Source: an uncultured Faecalibacterium sp.
GTDB taxonomy: Bacteria; Bacillota; Clostridia; Oscillospirales; Ruminococcaceae
Direction of reading: 5' to 3'
Length of the DNA stretch: 64,000 bases
Assembly: GCA_934511465.1 (NCBI GenBank)
Contig: CAKSWG010000001.1
Span: 1-64,000 of the forward strand
Both the position numbers and the translations under genes were made by a program. Shown here one piece after another: positions 1-9,062 of this stretch (its first letter is position 1; each line of letters begins with the position of its first letter). The notes beneath the pieces are model-generated. The model did not search any database and was not told the DNA's origin. It was given only the letters and a program-made list of their open reading frames with translations.

Positions 1-678
1 GGCTGCAACATGCAGTTCGGCGGTGACGACCAGTGGAGCAATATGCTGGGCGGCACCGAGCTGATCCGCCGTAAACTGGGCAAGGACGCTTACGCCATGA
101 CCATCACCCTGCTGACCGATTCTCAGGGCAAGAAGATGGGCAAGACTGCCGGCAATGCTGTCTGGCTGGACCCCAACAAGACCAGTCCCTTTGAGTTCTA
201 TCAGTACTGGCGCAATGTAGGTGACGCTGACGTGATGAAGTGCATCCGGATGCTCACCTTCCTGCCGCTGGAGCAGATCGATGAGATGAGCACTTGGAAG
301 GATCAGCGCCTGAATGAGGCTAAGGAAATTCTGGCCTTTGAGCTGACCAGCATGGTCCACGGCAAGGAAGAGGCCGAGAAGGCTCAGAATGCGGCCCGTA
401 CACTGTTCAGCGGCAACGCGATGGACACCGAACACATGCCCAGCACCCAGCTGACTGAGGCGGATCTGACCGATGGTTCCATCGGTATCCTGACCCTGAT
501 GGTCAAGGCTGGTCTGGCCGCTTCCAATGGCGAAGCCCGCCGTCTGGTCGTGCAGGGCGGCGTGCTGGTGGACGGCGAAAAGGTCGCTGCTCCCACTGTC
601 AGCTTCACTGCGGAACAGCTGGCAAAGGGCATCGTGATCAAAAAGGGCAAGAAGATCTACCACAAGGTCACGCTGTAA
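1..678 (+). CDS. tyrS: Tyrosyl-tRNA synthetase, C-terminal part (5' end outside window)
   Basis: Charges tRNA-Tyr with tyrosine in the cytoplasm. The frame is open from base 1, so the start lies upstream. The visible part has the class I tyrosine-pocket signature QFGGDDQWSN at bases 10-39 and the KMSKS-loop variant KMGKT near base 136, which resembles the KFGKT of bacterial TyrRS. An S4-like RNA-binding region with EARRLVVQGG lies near the C terminus. About 225 codons of a usual ~410 are present. A perfect hairpin starts 12 bases after the stop but has no T-run. Family assignment is firm. Confidence 0.96.
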   Translation, partial: GCNMQFGGDDQWSNMLGGTELIRRKLGKDAYAMTITLLTDSQGKKMGKTAGNAVWLDPNKTSPFEFYQYWRNVGDADVMKCIRMLTFLPLEQIDEMSTWKDQRLNEAKEILAFELTSMVHGKEEAEKAQNAARTLFSGNAMDTEHMPSTQLTEADLTDGSIGILTLMVKAGLAASNGEARRLVVQGGVLVDGEKVAAPTVSFTAEQLAKGIVIKKGKKIYHKVTL

Positions 679-689
679 AAATAGTCAAA

Positions 690-918
690 GCCACCGGCTG
701 AGCCGGTGGCTTGAGTAAGCCCTAGAAGGGCACCTTACTGGGGCAAAGCCCCTTAATAAGGGGCCACGAGCAAGCATCTTTCATCTGCATTACCTGCCCT
801 ACCGCTCTAACGAGCTATGTTGCAAAGTGCATCTTCCAAGATGACAATTTCTCTGTCATCTCGCTTCGCTCGAATCTTATAGCTAAAGCATTTTCTACTC
901 CACCAGCAGAGCTGGTGG
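690..918. mobile_element. Hairpin-rich intergenic element, possible non-autonomous IS200/IS605-type remnant
   Basis: This non-coding stretch is bounded by two similar hairpins: 690-698 pairs with 702-710 (GCCACCGGC, loop TGA) and 900-907 pairs with 911-918 (CCACCAGC, loop AGA). More palindromes lie between them: GTAAG/CTTAC around 715-738, GGGGC/GCCCC near 740-752, and CCCCTTAATAAGGGG near 749-763. No reading frame of use is seen. Subterminal hairpins without inverted terminal repeats fit palindrome-associated elements of the IS200/IS605 group, but no transposase and no second copy is present here, so this is inference. Confidence 0.35.
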
Positions 919-947
919 TTGTCGCTCGCTCAAGCTACCCAATATAA

Positions 948-988
948 CAATGCCGGTGCATCCCGTTTTGGGGTGCACCGGCATTGTT
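948..988 (+). terminator. Strong intrinsic terminator between tyrS and the ACT gene
   Basis: A 13-bp perfect stem (948-960 with 974-986) is followed by TTTTTT. It lies between the convergent tyrS and ACT-protein genes and may stop both, although the T-run is better on the plus strand. Confidence 0.85.
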
Positions 989-1026
989 TTTTGTTCAGCA
1001 GGGGAGCGGCTTGCGCGGGGATCGGC

Positions 1027-1494
1027 TTACAGCTCGTATGCTTTTTTCAGGGCGTCGTAGGCAGCGTCCTCGTTTTCTGCATGGACCAGCAGAGAAATAT
1101 CAAGGTCGCTGGTGGTAATGAGAAGAACTTCGATGCCTGCCATGGCAAGGGCATTCAATGCGCGGGCAGCGACGCCGCAGCTGGTGACCATTTCCTCACC
1201 AAACAGGTTCAGCTTGGAATAACCCACGCTGATCAGCGGGGAAGCCTTGGCGTCCTTGTCCAGATTTGCGGCAGAGATCGCCTTCATTACCAGCGGCAGG
1301 TCGCTGCTGGAAGCGGTAAAGCTGAAATCGATGGTGGTGCCATGCGGAGCGCTCTGGCTGATCATATCCACCACAACGCCGTTATCCGCAAAGATCTGCA
1401 AATAACGCGCCAGACTGTTGCCCTTGAACTCTACATCCTGCACACTGATCATCATCAGGCTGGGTTCAATGTTGATTTTTGATACTCCGTACAT
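1027..1494 (-). CDS. Free-standing ACT-domain protein (aspartokinase regulatory-domain type)
   Basis: 155 aa covering two ACT-like repeats and no kinase domain. The first half has the pattern NSLARYLQIFADNGVVVDMI followed by a TTIDFSF strand. The second half has GVAARALNALAMAGIEV and ITTSDLDISLLV. Both match the C-terminal amino-acid-binding half of lysine-sensitive aspartokinase. It is the last gene after asd-dapA-dapB-capA, so a role in sensing lysine or threonine for the DAP pathway is likely but inferred. The start is supported by GGAGGG 5 bases upstream of ATG. It could act alone or as a separate regulatory subunit like the internal-start beta chain of Bacillus aspartokinase II. Confidence 0.8.
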   Translation of the reverse strand: MYGVSKINIEPSLMMISVQDVEFKGNSLARYLQIFADNGVVVDMISQSAPHGTTIDFSFTASSSDLPLVMKAISAANLDKDAKASPLISVGYSKLNLFGEEMVTSCGVAARALNALAMAGIEVLLITTSDLDISLLVHAENEDAAYDALKKAYEL

Positions 1495-1545
1495 AAAATC
1501 CCTCCGTTCTGCCCGTCACGCGGGCGTCTTACATATCCCACCGTT

Positions 1546-2841
1546 TTATGTGAGCTGCAAAAATTCGCTGCTGATATTATTTTGCGCAATTTTCTGAATG
1601 GTGTCAAGGCTGAAATCCGAATATTTTGCACGCACACCATGGTTTTGTGCCAATTCCTGCGTATAATCGCGGAACAGGTAGGTACGAACATTCGCTTTGC
1701 CCGCGTCATAGTGGGTCACCGTGGGGAGAAGCTGCGGGGTCAGCACAGCGCGTTGGACAGAACCATCCGGCTGTGTGGTTTTTTTAAGCTGCACAGTAAG
1801 GATCGCCCCGATCAGCTGATCGGGCTTTTCCTGCGTGCTGATAAAATTGCCCAGAGAATAGGCTGTGAACACCTGCCTGCCGTCCGCTGCGGTCAGCCAC
1901 TGGGCATCCTGCAATACATGCGGGTGTGTGCCCACGATCAGATCTGCACCCCAGTCCGCAAGGCTTTGCGCCAAAACGCGCTGTGATTTTACGATGGCAT
2001 GGCTATTCTCTACACCCCAGTGCACACCCACCACTACAAAATCGGCCAGCTGGCGCGCTGCCTTTACCTGCTGCTCGATCACATCGGTCTGGTTGGTATA
2101 GATCACGTTGGCGGTCATGGCACTGCTCTGCGGGATGCCGTTTGTGTGCTCTGTATAGGAAAGGTACGCAATGGTCACGCCGTTGACCGTTTGCAGTGGG
2201 ATACGGCCATAGTCGCTTTTGCCTTTCCACAGACCGGTGGTAACAACGTCTTCCGGCATACTGTCCCAAAAGCGAAGCGTGGCCGCGATGCCGGAAGCGC
2301 CTTTATCGTAGGTGTGATTGTTGGAAAGGCTGAACACCCGCACGCCTGCCCGGTAAAGCGCCCGGGCACAATCGCCCGGCGTGGAAAAGCTCGGATAGGT
2401 AGAAGGTTCCAACTCGTCCGTACAAAGCGTTTCCTGATTGAGCCAGTTCACATCCTGCTGTGCATAGAGCGGCGCAATGTGCTCGTAGCAATAGTCGAAA
2501 CAATATGCTTCGCCATCGGCGGCGCGGCGTTTGGCCTGATTGTAAATAGGTGCATGGATCAGGTTGTCGCCCGTTGCAGAAAAGCGTACCGTCTGCACAA
2601 TGGGCTGCGGTTCCGGTTCCGGCTCCGGCTTCCGGGAGGTAGCAGCAGAGCCGGAAAACGGCTCGTGAACAACTGCGGAAGTGTCTGCCGTCGGGATCGT
2701 TTCCCGTGGGAACGCCCTGCTCAAAAACGGGATGCAGAATAGAAATGCAGTCAGCACGACACCCATTGCCCATAGCCGCTGCTCATTTGCATGCCGATGT
2801 CCGGCAGACCTTCGCCGGGACTGCACGGGTCTTTTGCGCAT
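1546..2841 (-). CDS. CapA-family membrane-anchored metallophosphatase-like protein
   Basis: 431 aa. Residues about 25-43 form an N-terminal membrane anchor after a basic stretch, then a linker rich in Pro and Glu (PEPEPEPQP), then the PGA_cap/CapA domain on the outside. Visible motifs are ATGDNLIH, NQET, SLSNNHTYDKG, VGVHWGVE, GTHPHVLQ and YSLGNF, which are the metal and phosphate-site signatures of the calcineurin-like CapA fold. Such proteins occur in poly-gamma-glutamate capsule loci but are also common alone in clostridia with unknown substrates; no capB or capC is nearby. It lies 33 bases after dapB in the same operon. GGAAGG about 12 bases upstream supports the start. Confidence 0.88.
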   Translation of the reverse strand: MRKRPVQSRRRSAGHRHANEQRLWAMGVVLTAFLFCIPFLSRAFPRETIPTADTSAVVHEPFSGSAATSRKPEPEPEPQPIVQTVRFSATGDNLIHAPIYNQAKRRAADGEAYCFDYCYEHIAPLYAQQDVNWLNQETLCTDELEPSTYPSFSTPGDCARALYRAGVRVFSLSNNHTYDKGASGIAATLRFWDSMPEDVVTTGLWKGKSDYGRIPLQTVNGVTIAYLSYTEHTNGIPQSSAMTANVIYTNQTDVIEQQVKAARQLADFVVVGVHWGVENSHAIVKSQRVLAQSLADWGADLIVGTHPHVLQDAQWLTAADGRQVFTAYSLGNFISTQEKPDQLIGAILTVQLKKTTQPDGSVQRAVLTPQLLPTVTHYDAGKANVRTYLFRDYTQELAQNHGVRAKYSDFSLDTIQKIAQNNISSEFLQLT

Positions 2842-2874
2842 TGATGTTCACCATCCTTCCCGTATCGCTGCGTT

Positions 2875-3633
2875 TTACAGTGCGGCGATCATATCACCCA
2901 TATTGTACAGGCCCGGTTCCTTATTGGCAAGGTAAACGGCAGCGTTGATGGCACCGTTTGCAAAAATATTGCGGGAATAAGCGGTATGCTTGAGGGTGAT
3001 CACCTCATCCGGGCCGCAGAACAGCACCTCGTGGTCGCCCACGATGCTGCCGCCGCGTACAGAGCTGATACCGATCTCCTTCGGATCGCGCTTCTGGCGG
3101 ACGGAGGAGCGGTCGTACACATAGTGGTATTCGCCGTTGTTCTGCTCGTTGACGGCGTCGGCCAGCATCAGAGCGGTGCCGCTGGGCGCATCCAGCTTGT
3201 TATGATGGTGCTGCTCCACGATCTCGACATCGTAGTTTACGCCCAGAATGGCAGAAGCACGCTTGCACAGCTCCGACAGCACATTGATGCCCATGGACAT
3301 GTTGGCACTTTTGAACACCGGAACCGTGCGGGAAAGCTGCACTACCTTGAGCTGCAACTCTTCCGAAAGGCCGGTGGTGCACACCACGATAGGCAGCTTG
3401 TGAGCTTCGCAGTAGGGCAGAGCCTTTTCCACAGCAGCCGGAGAGCTGAAGTCGATGATCACATCCCCCTTGCCATCCAGCTTTTCCAAGCTGTCGTACA
3501 CAGGGATACTGTTCTGCTCACCGTCCTTCACGTCGATGCCTGCGATCACGCGGCAGTCCTCACGCTGCGCGATCATATCGCACAGCACATGGCCCATGCG
3601 GCCGCCGATGCCCTGAATTACAATATCCGTCAT
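2875..3633 (-). CDS. dapB: 4-hydroxy-tetrahydrodipicolinate reductase
   Basis: 252 aa, normal length. Reduces the DapA product with NAD(P)H on the way to diaminopimelate and lysine. The N-terminal Rossmann motif is IGGRMGHV, and the catalytic/substrate signature EQHHHNKLDAPSGTA is complete, with the catalytic His pair and the Lys. It follows dapA after a 69-base gap that holds a hairpin, so its expression may be lower than that of asd-dapA. Assignment is certain. Confidence 0.97.
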   Translation of the reverse strand: MTDIVIQGIGGRMGHVLCDMIAQREDCRVIAGIDVKDGEQNSIPVYDSLEKLDGKGDVIIDFSSPAAVEKALPYCEAHKLPIVVCTTGLSEELQLKVVQLSRTVPVFKSANMSMGINVLSELCKRASAILGVNYDVEIVEQHHHNKLDAPSGTALMLADAVNEQNNGEYHYVYDRSSVRQKRDPKEIGISSVRGGSIVGDHEVLFCGPDEVITLKHTAYSRNIFANGAINAAVYLANKEPGLYNMGDMIAAL

Positions 3634-3656
3634 AGTTTTGATCCTTTCTTATCGCA

Positions 3657-3689
3657 AAATGCCCGGACAGAGCGTTCCGCCGGGCATTT
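3657..3689 (-). terminator. Hairpin between dapA and dapB
   Basis: AAATGCCCGG (3657-3666) pairs with CCGGGCATTT (3680-3689). On the minus strand the stem ends in only a short T tract, so partial termination or transcript processing between dapA and dapB is more likely than full stop. Confidence 0.5.
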
Positions 3690-3702
3690 GTGCAAACAAA
3701 GT

Positions 3703-4596
3703 TTATTCCTTGATCAGGCCTGCTGCCTGCAAAGCCTTTTCAATGTAGTCCTTATGGGCGTCACTGGGCTCCACCAGAGGCAGACGGCACTCACCGGCCT
3801 CCCAGCCCAGTACGTTCATGGCGTACTTCACCGGAATGGGGTTCACCTCGCAGAACAGCGCATCGGCCAGCGGCAGCATTTCCAGCTGCAACTCGCGGGC
3901 TTTGGCGGTGTCGCCGTCAAAGAAGGCCTGACAGCAGTTGTGCACCAGCTCCGGTTTCACGTTGGAGACCACGCTGATCACGCCCTTGCCGCCCAGAGAC
4001 AGCAGGGGAACCACCTGATCGTCATTGCCGGAGTAGATGTTCAGCTCGTCGCCGCACAGCTGCGCGATCTTGGCCACCTGAGAAATGTTGCCGGAAGCTT
4101 CCTTGATGCCGTTGATCAGCGGGTGCTTGCTCAGCTCCAGTGCAGTTTCAGGTGCAATATTCAATCCGGTGCGGGAGGGCACATTGTACACGATCACCGG
4201 GATGCCGCCGGCCTCGGCCATGGCGGTAAAGTGGGCCACAAGGCCCGCCTGCGTGGTCTTGTTGTAGTAGGGAGTCACCATCAGCAGGGCGTCCGCGCCG
4301 CATTCGGCAGATTTTGCTGCCAGTGCGCAGCCGTGATCGGTGTCGTTGGAACCGGCGCCTGCAATGACAGGTACACGGTGGTTGACCACATCCACGGTAT
4401 ACTTGATGGCGGCCAGCTGCTCCTCATCGGTCATGGTGGAGCACTCGCCGGTGGTGCCGCAGATCACGATGGCATCGGTATGATGCGCGATCTGATCCTC
4501 GATGATGCGGCCCAGCTCGTCAAAATTGATGCTTCCGTCCTCGTACATCGGGGTGATAATGGCAACACCCGCGCCGGTAAAGACAGGATTCTTCAT
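3703..4596 (-). CDS. dapA: 4-hydroxy-tetrahydrodipicolinate synthase
   Basis: 297 aa. Condenses pyruvate with aspartate semialdehyde; first committed step to DAP and lysine. The TIM-barrel aldolase motifs are present: GTTGECSTM near residue 47, catalytic Tyr137 in VYNVPSRTG, Schiff-base Lys165 in GIKEASG, and the YSGNDD loop. It sits 41 bases after asd in the same minus-strand operon. No anomaly. Confidence 0.98.
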   Translation of the reverse strand: MKNPVFTGAGVAIITPMYEDGSINFDELGRIIEDQIAHHTDAIVICGTTGECSTMTDEEQLAAIKYTVDVVNHRVPVIAGAGSNDTDHGCALAAKSAECGADALLMVTPYYNKTTQAGLVAHFTAMAEAGGIPVIVYNVPSRTGLNIAPETALELSKHPLINGIKEASGNISQVAKIAQLCGDELNIYSGNDDQVVPLLSLGGKGVISVVSNVKPELVHNCCQAFFDGDTAKARELQLEMLPLADALFCEVNPIPVKYAMNVLGWEAGECRLPLVEPSDAHKDYIEKALQAAGLIKE

Positions 4597-4637
4597 AGCC
4601 TAAAAACTCCTTTTGATGCGTTTGCACGCAAAATTGC

Positions 4638-5720
4638 TCAGTCAAAATAGCCCTTTGCAGCCAGCAGCTCGGCCAGCAGCACGCCGCCGCCCGCAGCACC
4701 GCGCAGGGTGTTGTGGCTCATGCAGGCAAACTTGTAATCGAACAGGGTGTCCTCACGCAGGCGGCCGATGCACACGGCCATGCCGTTCTCGGTGTTGCGG
4801 TCCAGCTTGGGCTGCGGACGGTCCGGCTCGGTAAAGTAATGCAGGAACTGCTTGGGTGCGCTGGGCAGGTCCAGCTCCTGTGCGGGGCCGCGGAAGTTTG
4901 CCCATGCTTCCAAGATCTGCTCCTTGGTGGGTTTCTTCTCAAAGCTCACGAACACCGCAGCGGTGTGGCCGTCGGAGACAGGCACGCGGAAGCACTGTGC
5001 GGTGATCACCGGCTTTTCGGCGTTCACGATGTGGTCGCCCTCAATGCGGCCCCACAGCTTGAGCGGCTCACGCTCGCTCTTTTCTTCCTCGCCGCCAATG
5101 TAGGGAATCACGTTGTCTACGATCTCAGGCATACGGTCAAAGGTCTTGCCGGCACCGGAAATGGCCTGATAGGTGCATACCAGAGCCTTGCTGACGCCGA
5201 AATCCTTCATCAGCGGGTGCAGGGCGGGCACATAGCTCTGCAAGCTGCAATTGGACTTGACGGCGATAAAGCCGCGCTTGGTGCCCAGCCGCTTACGCTG
5301 TGCGGGGATGATCTCAATGTGGTCGGCGTTGATCTCAGGCACCACCATGGGCACGTCCGGGGTGAAGCGGTTTGCACTGTTGTTGGACACCACCGGGCAC
5401 TCGGCCTTTGCGTAGGCCTCTTCCAGAGCTTTGATCTCGTCCTTGGGCATATTGACGGCACAGAAGATGAAATCCACCTGCGCAGCAACTTCCTCCACTT
5501 TGGAAGCATCCAGCACAACCATCTTCTTTACGCTCTCCGGCATGGGCACAGTCATGGCCCAGCGGGAGCCGACAGCTTCCTCATAGGTCTTGCCGGCGCT
5601 GCGGCCGGATGCGGCCAGAACGGTCAGCTTGAACCAAGGGTGATTTTCCAGCAGCGTTACAAAACGCTGGCCGACCATACCGGTGGCACCTACGATACCC
5701 ACTTTATACTGTTTTTCCAT
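4638..5720 (-). CDS. asd: Aspartate-semialdehyde dehydrogenase
   Basis: 360 aa from the ATG at 5720. Reduces aspartyl phosphate to aspartate semialdehyde for lysine, threonine and methionine. It shows GATGMVGQRF in the NADP fold and the catalytic Cys158 in KSNCSLQ, with the SNNSANRF and VVPEIN motifs of the archaeal/fungal-type subgroup. A longer frame opens at a GTG at 5729, but AAGGAAAGG abuts that GTG and is 9 bases from the ATG, so the ATG is preferred. First gene of the asd-dapA-dapB-capA-ACT operon, with its own consensus promoter. Confidence 0.96.
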   Translation of the reverse strand: MEKQYKVGIVGATGMVGQRFVTLLENHPWFKLTVLAASGRSAGKTYEEAVGSRWAMTVPMPESVKKMVVLDASKVEEVAAQVDFIFCAVNMPKDEIKALEEAYAKAECPVVSNNSANRFTPDVPMVVPEINADHIEIIPAQRKRLGTKRGFIAVKSNCSLQSYVPALHPLMKDFGVSKALVCTYQAISGAGKTFDRMPEIVDNVIPYIGGEEEKSEREPLKLWGRIEGDHIVNAEKPVITAQCFRVPVSDGHTAAVFVSFEKKPTKEQILEAWANFRGPAQELDLPSAPKQFLHYFTEPDRPQPKLDRNTENGMAVCIGRLREDTLFDYKFACMSHNTLRGAAGGGVLLAELLAAKGYFD

Positions 5721-5784
5721 TTCCAGCACCTTTCCTTTCGTGAAAGCGAACTCAATAAATATTTCTATTACACAGATTCACGGC

Positions 5785-5813
5785 TTGCAAACCGGACAGC
5801 GATGCAATATAAT
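5785..5813 (+). promoter_or_regulatory. Promoter for queA-tgt
   Basis: TTGCAA (5785-5790), 17-base spacer, perfect TATAAT (5808-5813). Transcription would start about 70 bases before queA. Confidence 0.8.
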
Positions 5814-5835
5814 AGATACTGTTTATACAGATTTT

Positions 5836-5865
5836 ATGATATCATTGATGCGGTATCCGTGTCAA
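5836..5865 (-). promoter_or_regulatory. Promoter for the asd operon
   Basis: On the minus strand TTGACA (5865-5860), 18-base spacer, TATCAT (5841-5836). It is back-to-back with the queA promoter, with only 22 bases between the two -10 boxes. The leader to asd is about 105 nt, too short for a full lysine riboswitch. Confidence 0.75.
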
Positions 5866-5890
5866 TCATCGGAAAGGCAAATTGCACGCT

Positions 5891-6919
5891 ATGTTAAAAA
5901 AAGATTTTTGGTATGATTTACCCAAAGAGCTCATTGCACAGGAGCCGGCAGACCCCCGCGACGCTGCACGGCTGATGGTGCTGAGCCAGAAAGATGACAG
6001 CATCCAGCACAAGGTCTTTCACGACCTGCCGGAATTTCTGGAGCCCGGCGACCTGCTTGTGGTGAATAATTCCAAGGTCCTGCCTGCCCGTATCGTGGGC
6101 ACCAAGCAGCCCACCGGTGCTGTGTGCGAGCTGCTTTTGCTGCGTCAGGTCAAGGGCGATCAGTGGGAGTGTCTGGCAAAGCCCGGCAAGCGGATGCAGC
6201 CCGGCACCAAGGTGAGCTTTGGCGACGGTTCGCTGACCGCCGTGGTGGACGAGACCATGGAGGACGGCAACAAGTACGTTACATTCTATTACGATACCGA
6301 GACCCTTTATGAAAAACTGGACGAATTTGGCAAAATGCCTCTGCCGCCCTACATTACAAAACAGTTGGAGGACCAGAGCCAGTACCAGACCGTCTACGCC
6401 AAGGAGCTGGGCAGCGCCGCAGCGCCCACAGCCGGCCTGCACTTTACGCCGGAATTGATGGACACCATCCGTGCCAAGGGCGTGAACATTGCCGAAGTGA
6501 CCCTGCATGTGGGCCTTGGCACCTTCCGCCCTGTGCAGGAGGACGAGATCACCGACCACAAGATGCACAGCGAGTGGTACTGCATCGACGAAAAGACTGC
6601 CCAGATGATCCGCGATACCAAGGCCGCAGGCCACCGCGTGATCGCTGTGGGCACCACCAGCTGCCGTACGCTGGAAGCCGTTGCCGCAAAGTATGGCGAG
6701 ATCAAAGCTTGCAGCGGCAACACCTCCATTTTCCTGTATCCGGGCGTCAAATTCAACTGCATCGACGGCCTGATCACCAACTTCCACCTGCCGGAAAGCA
6801 CCCTTATCATGCTGGTATCGGCCTTGTACGGCTACGAAAAGACCATGGCTGCCTATAAGGTTGCTGTGGAGGAACGCTACAGATTTTTCTCATTTGGCGA
6901 TGCCATGCTCATCCTCTGA
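5891..6919 (+). CDS. queA: S-adenosylmethionine:tRNA ribosyltransferase-isomerase
   Basis: 342 aa. Transfers and isomerises the ribose of SAM to preQ1-modified tRNA, making epoxyqueuosine. The protein begins MLKKDFWYDLPKELIAQEP, which aligns with the usual QueA start; the frame extends to a TTG at 5882, but that is only four bases from the GGAAAGG site. Conserved segments PARIVGTK, GLHFTPEL, HVGLGTFRPV and TNFHLPESTLIMLVSAL are present. It is followed by tgt, the enzyme of the preceding step, so this is a two-gene queuosine unit. Confidence 0.96.
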   Translation: MLKKDFWYDLPKELIAQEPADPRDAARLMVLSQKDDSIQHKVFHDLPEFLEPGDLLVVNNSKVLPARIVGTKQPTGAVCELLLLRQVKGDQWECLAKPGKRMQPGTKVSFGDGSLTAVVDETMEDGNKYVTFYYDTETLYEKLDEFGKMPLPPYITKQLEDQSQYQTVYAKELGSAAAPTAGLHFTPELMDTIRAKGVNIAEVTLHVGLGTFRPVQEDEITDHKMHSEWYCIDEKTAQMIRDTKAAGHRVIAVGTTSCRTLEAVAAKYGEIKACSGNTSIFLYPGVKFNCIDGLITNFHLPESTLIMLVSALYGYEKTMAAYKVAVEERYRFFSFGDAMLIL

Positions 6920-6983
6920 CGAATTTTGATCATTTTGCCCGCTCTTCTGTTTATTGATAAGCCGGAAACAGGCTTTTTCATAG

Positions 6984-8171
<1,188 letters not shown>

Positions 8172-8180
8172 GAATAACCC

Positions 8181-8209
8181 TTGCAACGTGTCGTTTAAAA
8201 CGGTATAAT
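8181..8209 (+). promoter_or_regulatory. Promoter for yajC
   Basis: TTGCAA (8181-8186), 17-base spacer, TATAAT (8204-8209), beginning ten bases after the tgt stop. Same -35 hexamer as the queA promoter. Confidence 0.75.
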
Positions 8210-8244
8210 AAATTTATCTGAATTTTGAGAGGAGATTTTGCCCC

Positions 8245-8562
8245 ATGCAATTTCTGACTACCACTTCCGAAGGCTACATCAGCCTGTTCTTTACGCTGGC
8301 TCTGATGCTGATCCTGCTGTACTTCATGATCTACCGTCCCCAGAAGAAGCAGGAAAAGAAGGATGCTGCAATGCGCAGCAGCTTGGAGATCGGTGATCAG
8401 GTCACCACCATCGGCGGTGTGATTGGCCGTGTTGTCGCCATCAAGGACGACACCTTTGTTCTGGAGACCGGTGCTGACCGTGTGAAGATCCGCTTCACCA
8501 AGACCGCTATTGCGTCGGTTGAAAAGCTGAACATGGACAAGGCTGGCTCTGACAAGAAGTAA
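8245..8562 (+). CDS. yajC: Preprotein translocase accessory protein YajC
   Basis: 105 aa. Membrane subunit associated with SecDF that aids protein export. It has one N-terminal membrane helix (about residues 11-29), the YFMIYRPQKKQEKK motif that defines the family, and a basic/beta domain with GDQVTTIGGVIGRV. It has its own promoter and is followed by a terminator hairpin. secD and secF are not in the window. Confidence 0.95.
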   Translation: MQFLTTTSEGYISLFFTLALMLILLYFMIYRPQKKQEKKDAAMRSSLEIGDQVTTIGGVIGRVVAIKDDTFVLETGADRVKIRFTKTAIASVEKLNMDKAGSDKK

Positions 8563-8592
8563 GCTGCGTCCCTCAGGCCCCTTGCATATTGA

Positions 8593-8634
8593 ACGCGCCT
8601 TCCTGCATAGATTACGGCAGGGAGGCGCGTTTTT
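8593..8634 (+). terminator. Terminator of yajC that overlaps the next gene's ribosome site
   Basis: ACGCGCC (8593-8599) pairs with GGCGCGT (8624-8630), extended by TTCCTGC with GGCAGGG, then TTTTT. The only Shine-Dalgarno-like GGGAGG for the gene starting at 8635 lies inside the 3' arm of this stem, so read-through and translation of the next gene may be coupled to hairpin opening. Confidence 0.7.
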
Positions 8635-9030
8635 ATGTCTGAAAAAAAGCTTTTTCTTTCGCAGCTGCGGGTGCTTGCACTGGCAGGCGGAACCGGCTTG
8701 ATCGTTACAGCAGGGTGTCTGGCAGCAATGGCAGCGCTGATGGCATCCCGGGGCTATTCCGGCGCAGCGGCAGCACCGCTGGCAACGGCTGCGGTGGGGC
8801 TTGGCAGCCTGTGCAGCGGGTGGGTGGCCGCATTCTGCAAGAAGGAGCGCGGGCTGCTGTGCGGGCTTGTGCAGGGTCTTTTGTATGATGCATTGCTGGT
8901 AGTGCTCAGTATGCCGTCCGGCACGATTGCTGAAAACGCCTCGCTGATGCGGCTGGCCATCGTGGTTTTGTGCGGCAGCGTGGGTGGTTTTCTGGGCATG
9001 GCCGGGCGCGAGCGGAAACACCGCAGATAA
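8635..9030 (+). CDS. TIGR04086-type small membrane protein
   Basis: 131 aa with four predicted membrane helices (about residues 14-36, 42-65, 72-95, 104-122) and a basic C-terminal tail. The size, topology and place directly after yajC match the TIGR04086 family of Firmicutes, whose function is unknown. The start ATG directly follows the T-run of the yajC terminator, and its GGGAGG ribosome site is part of that hairpin. Confidence 0.7.
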   Translation: MSEKKLFLSQLRVLALAGGTGLIVTAGCLAAMAALMASRGYSGAAAAPLATAAVGLGSLCSGWVAAFCKKERGLLCGLVQGLLYDALLVVLSMPSGTIAENASLMRLAIVVLCGSVGGFLGMAGRERKHRR

Positions 9031-9062
9031 ATGAATGAAGCGGAAACAGGGAGGTTATGAAG

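Noticed and set aside
2986-4650. 554-codon open frame on the plus strand opposite dapB-dapA
   Set aside because: It is antisense to two certain enzymes, has no ribosome site and its composition (His/Gln/Val-rich) is the reverse reading of codon-biased genes.
5721-5830. Lysine riboswitch upstream of asd
   Set aside because: The ~105-nt leader is too short and lacks the expected multi-helix architecture.
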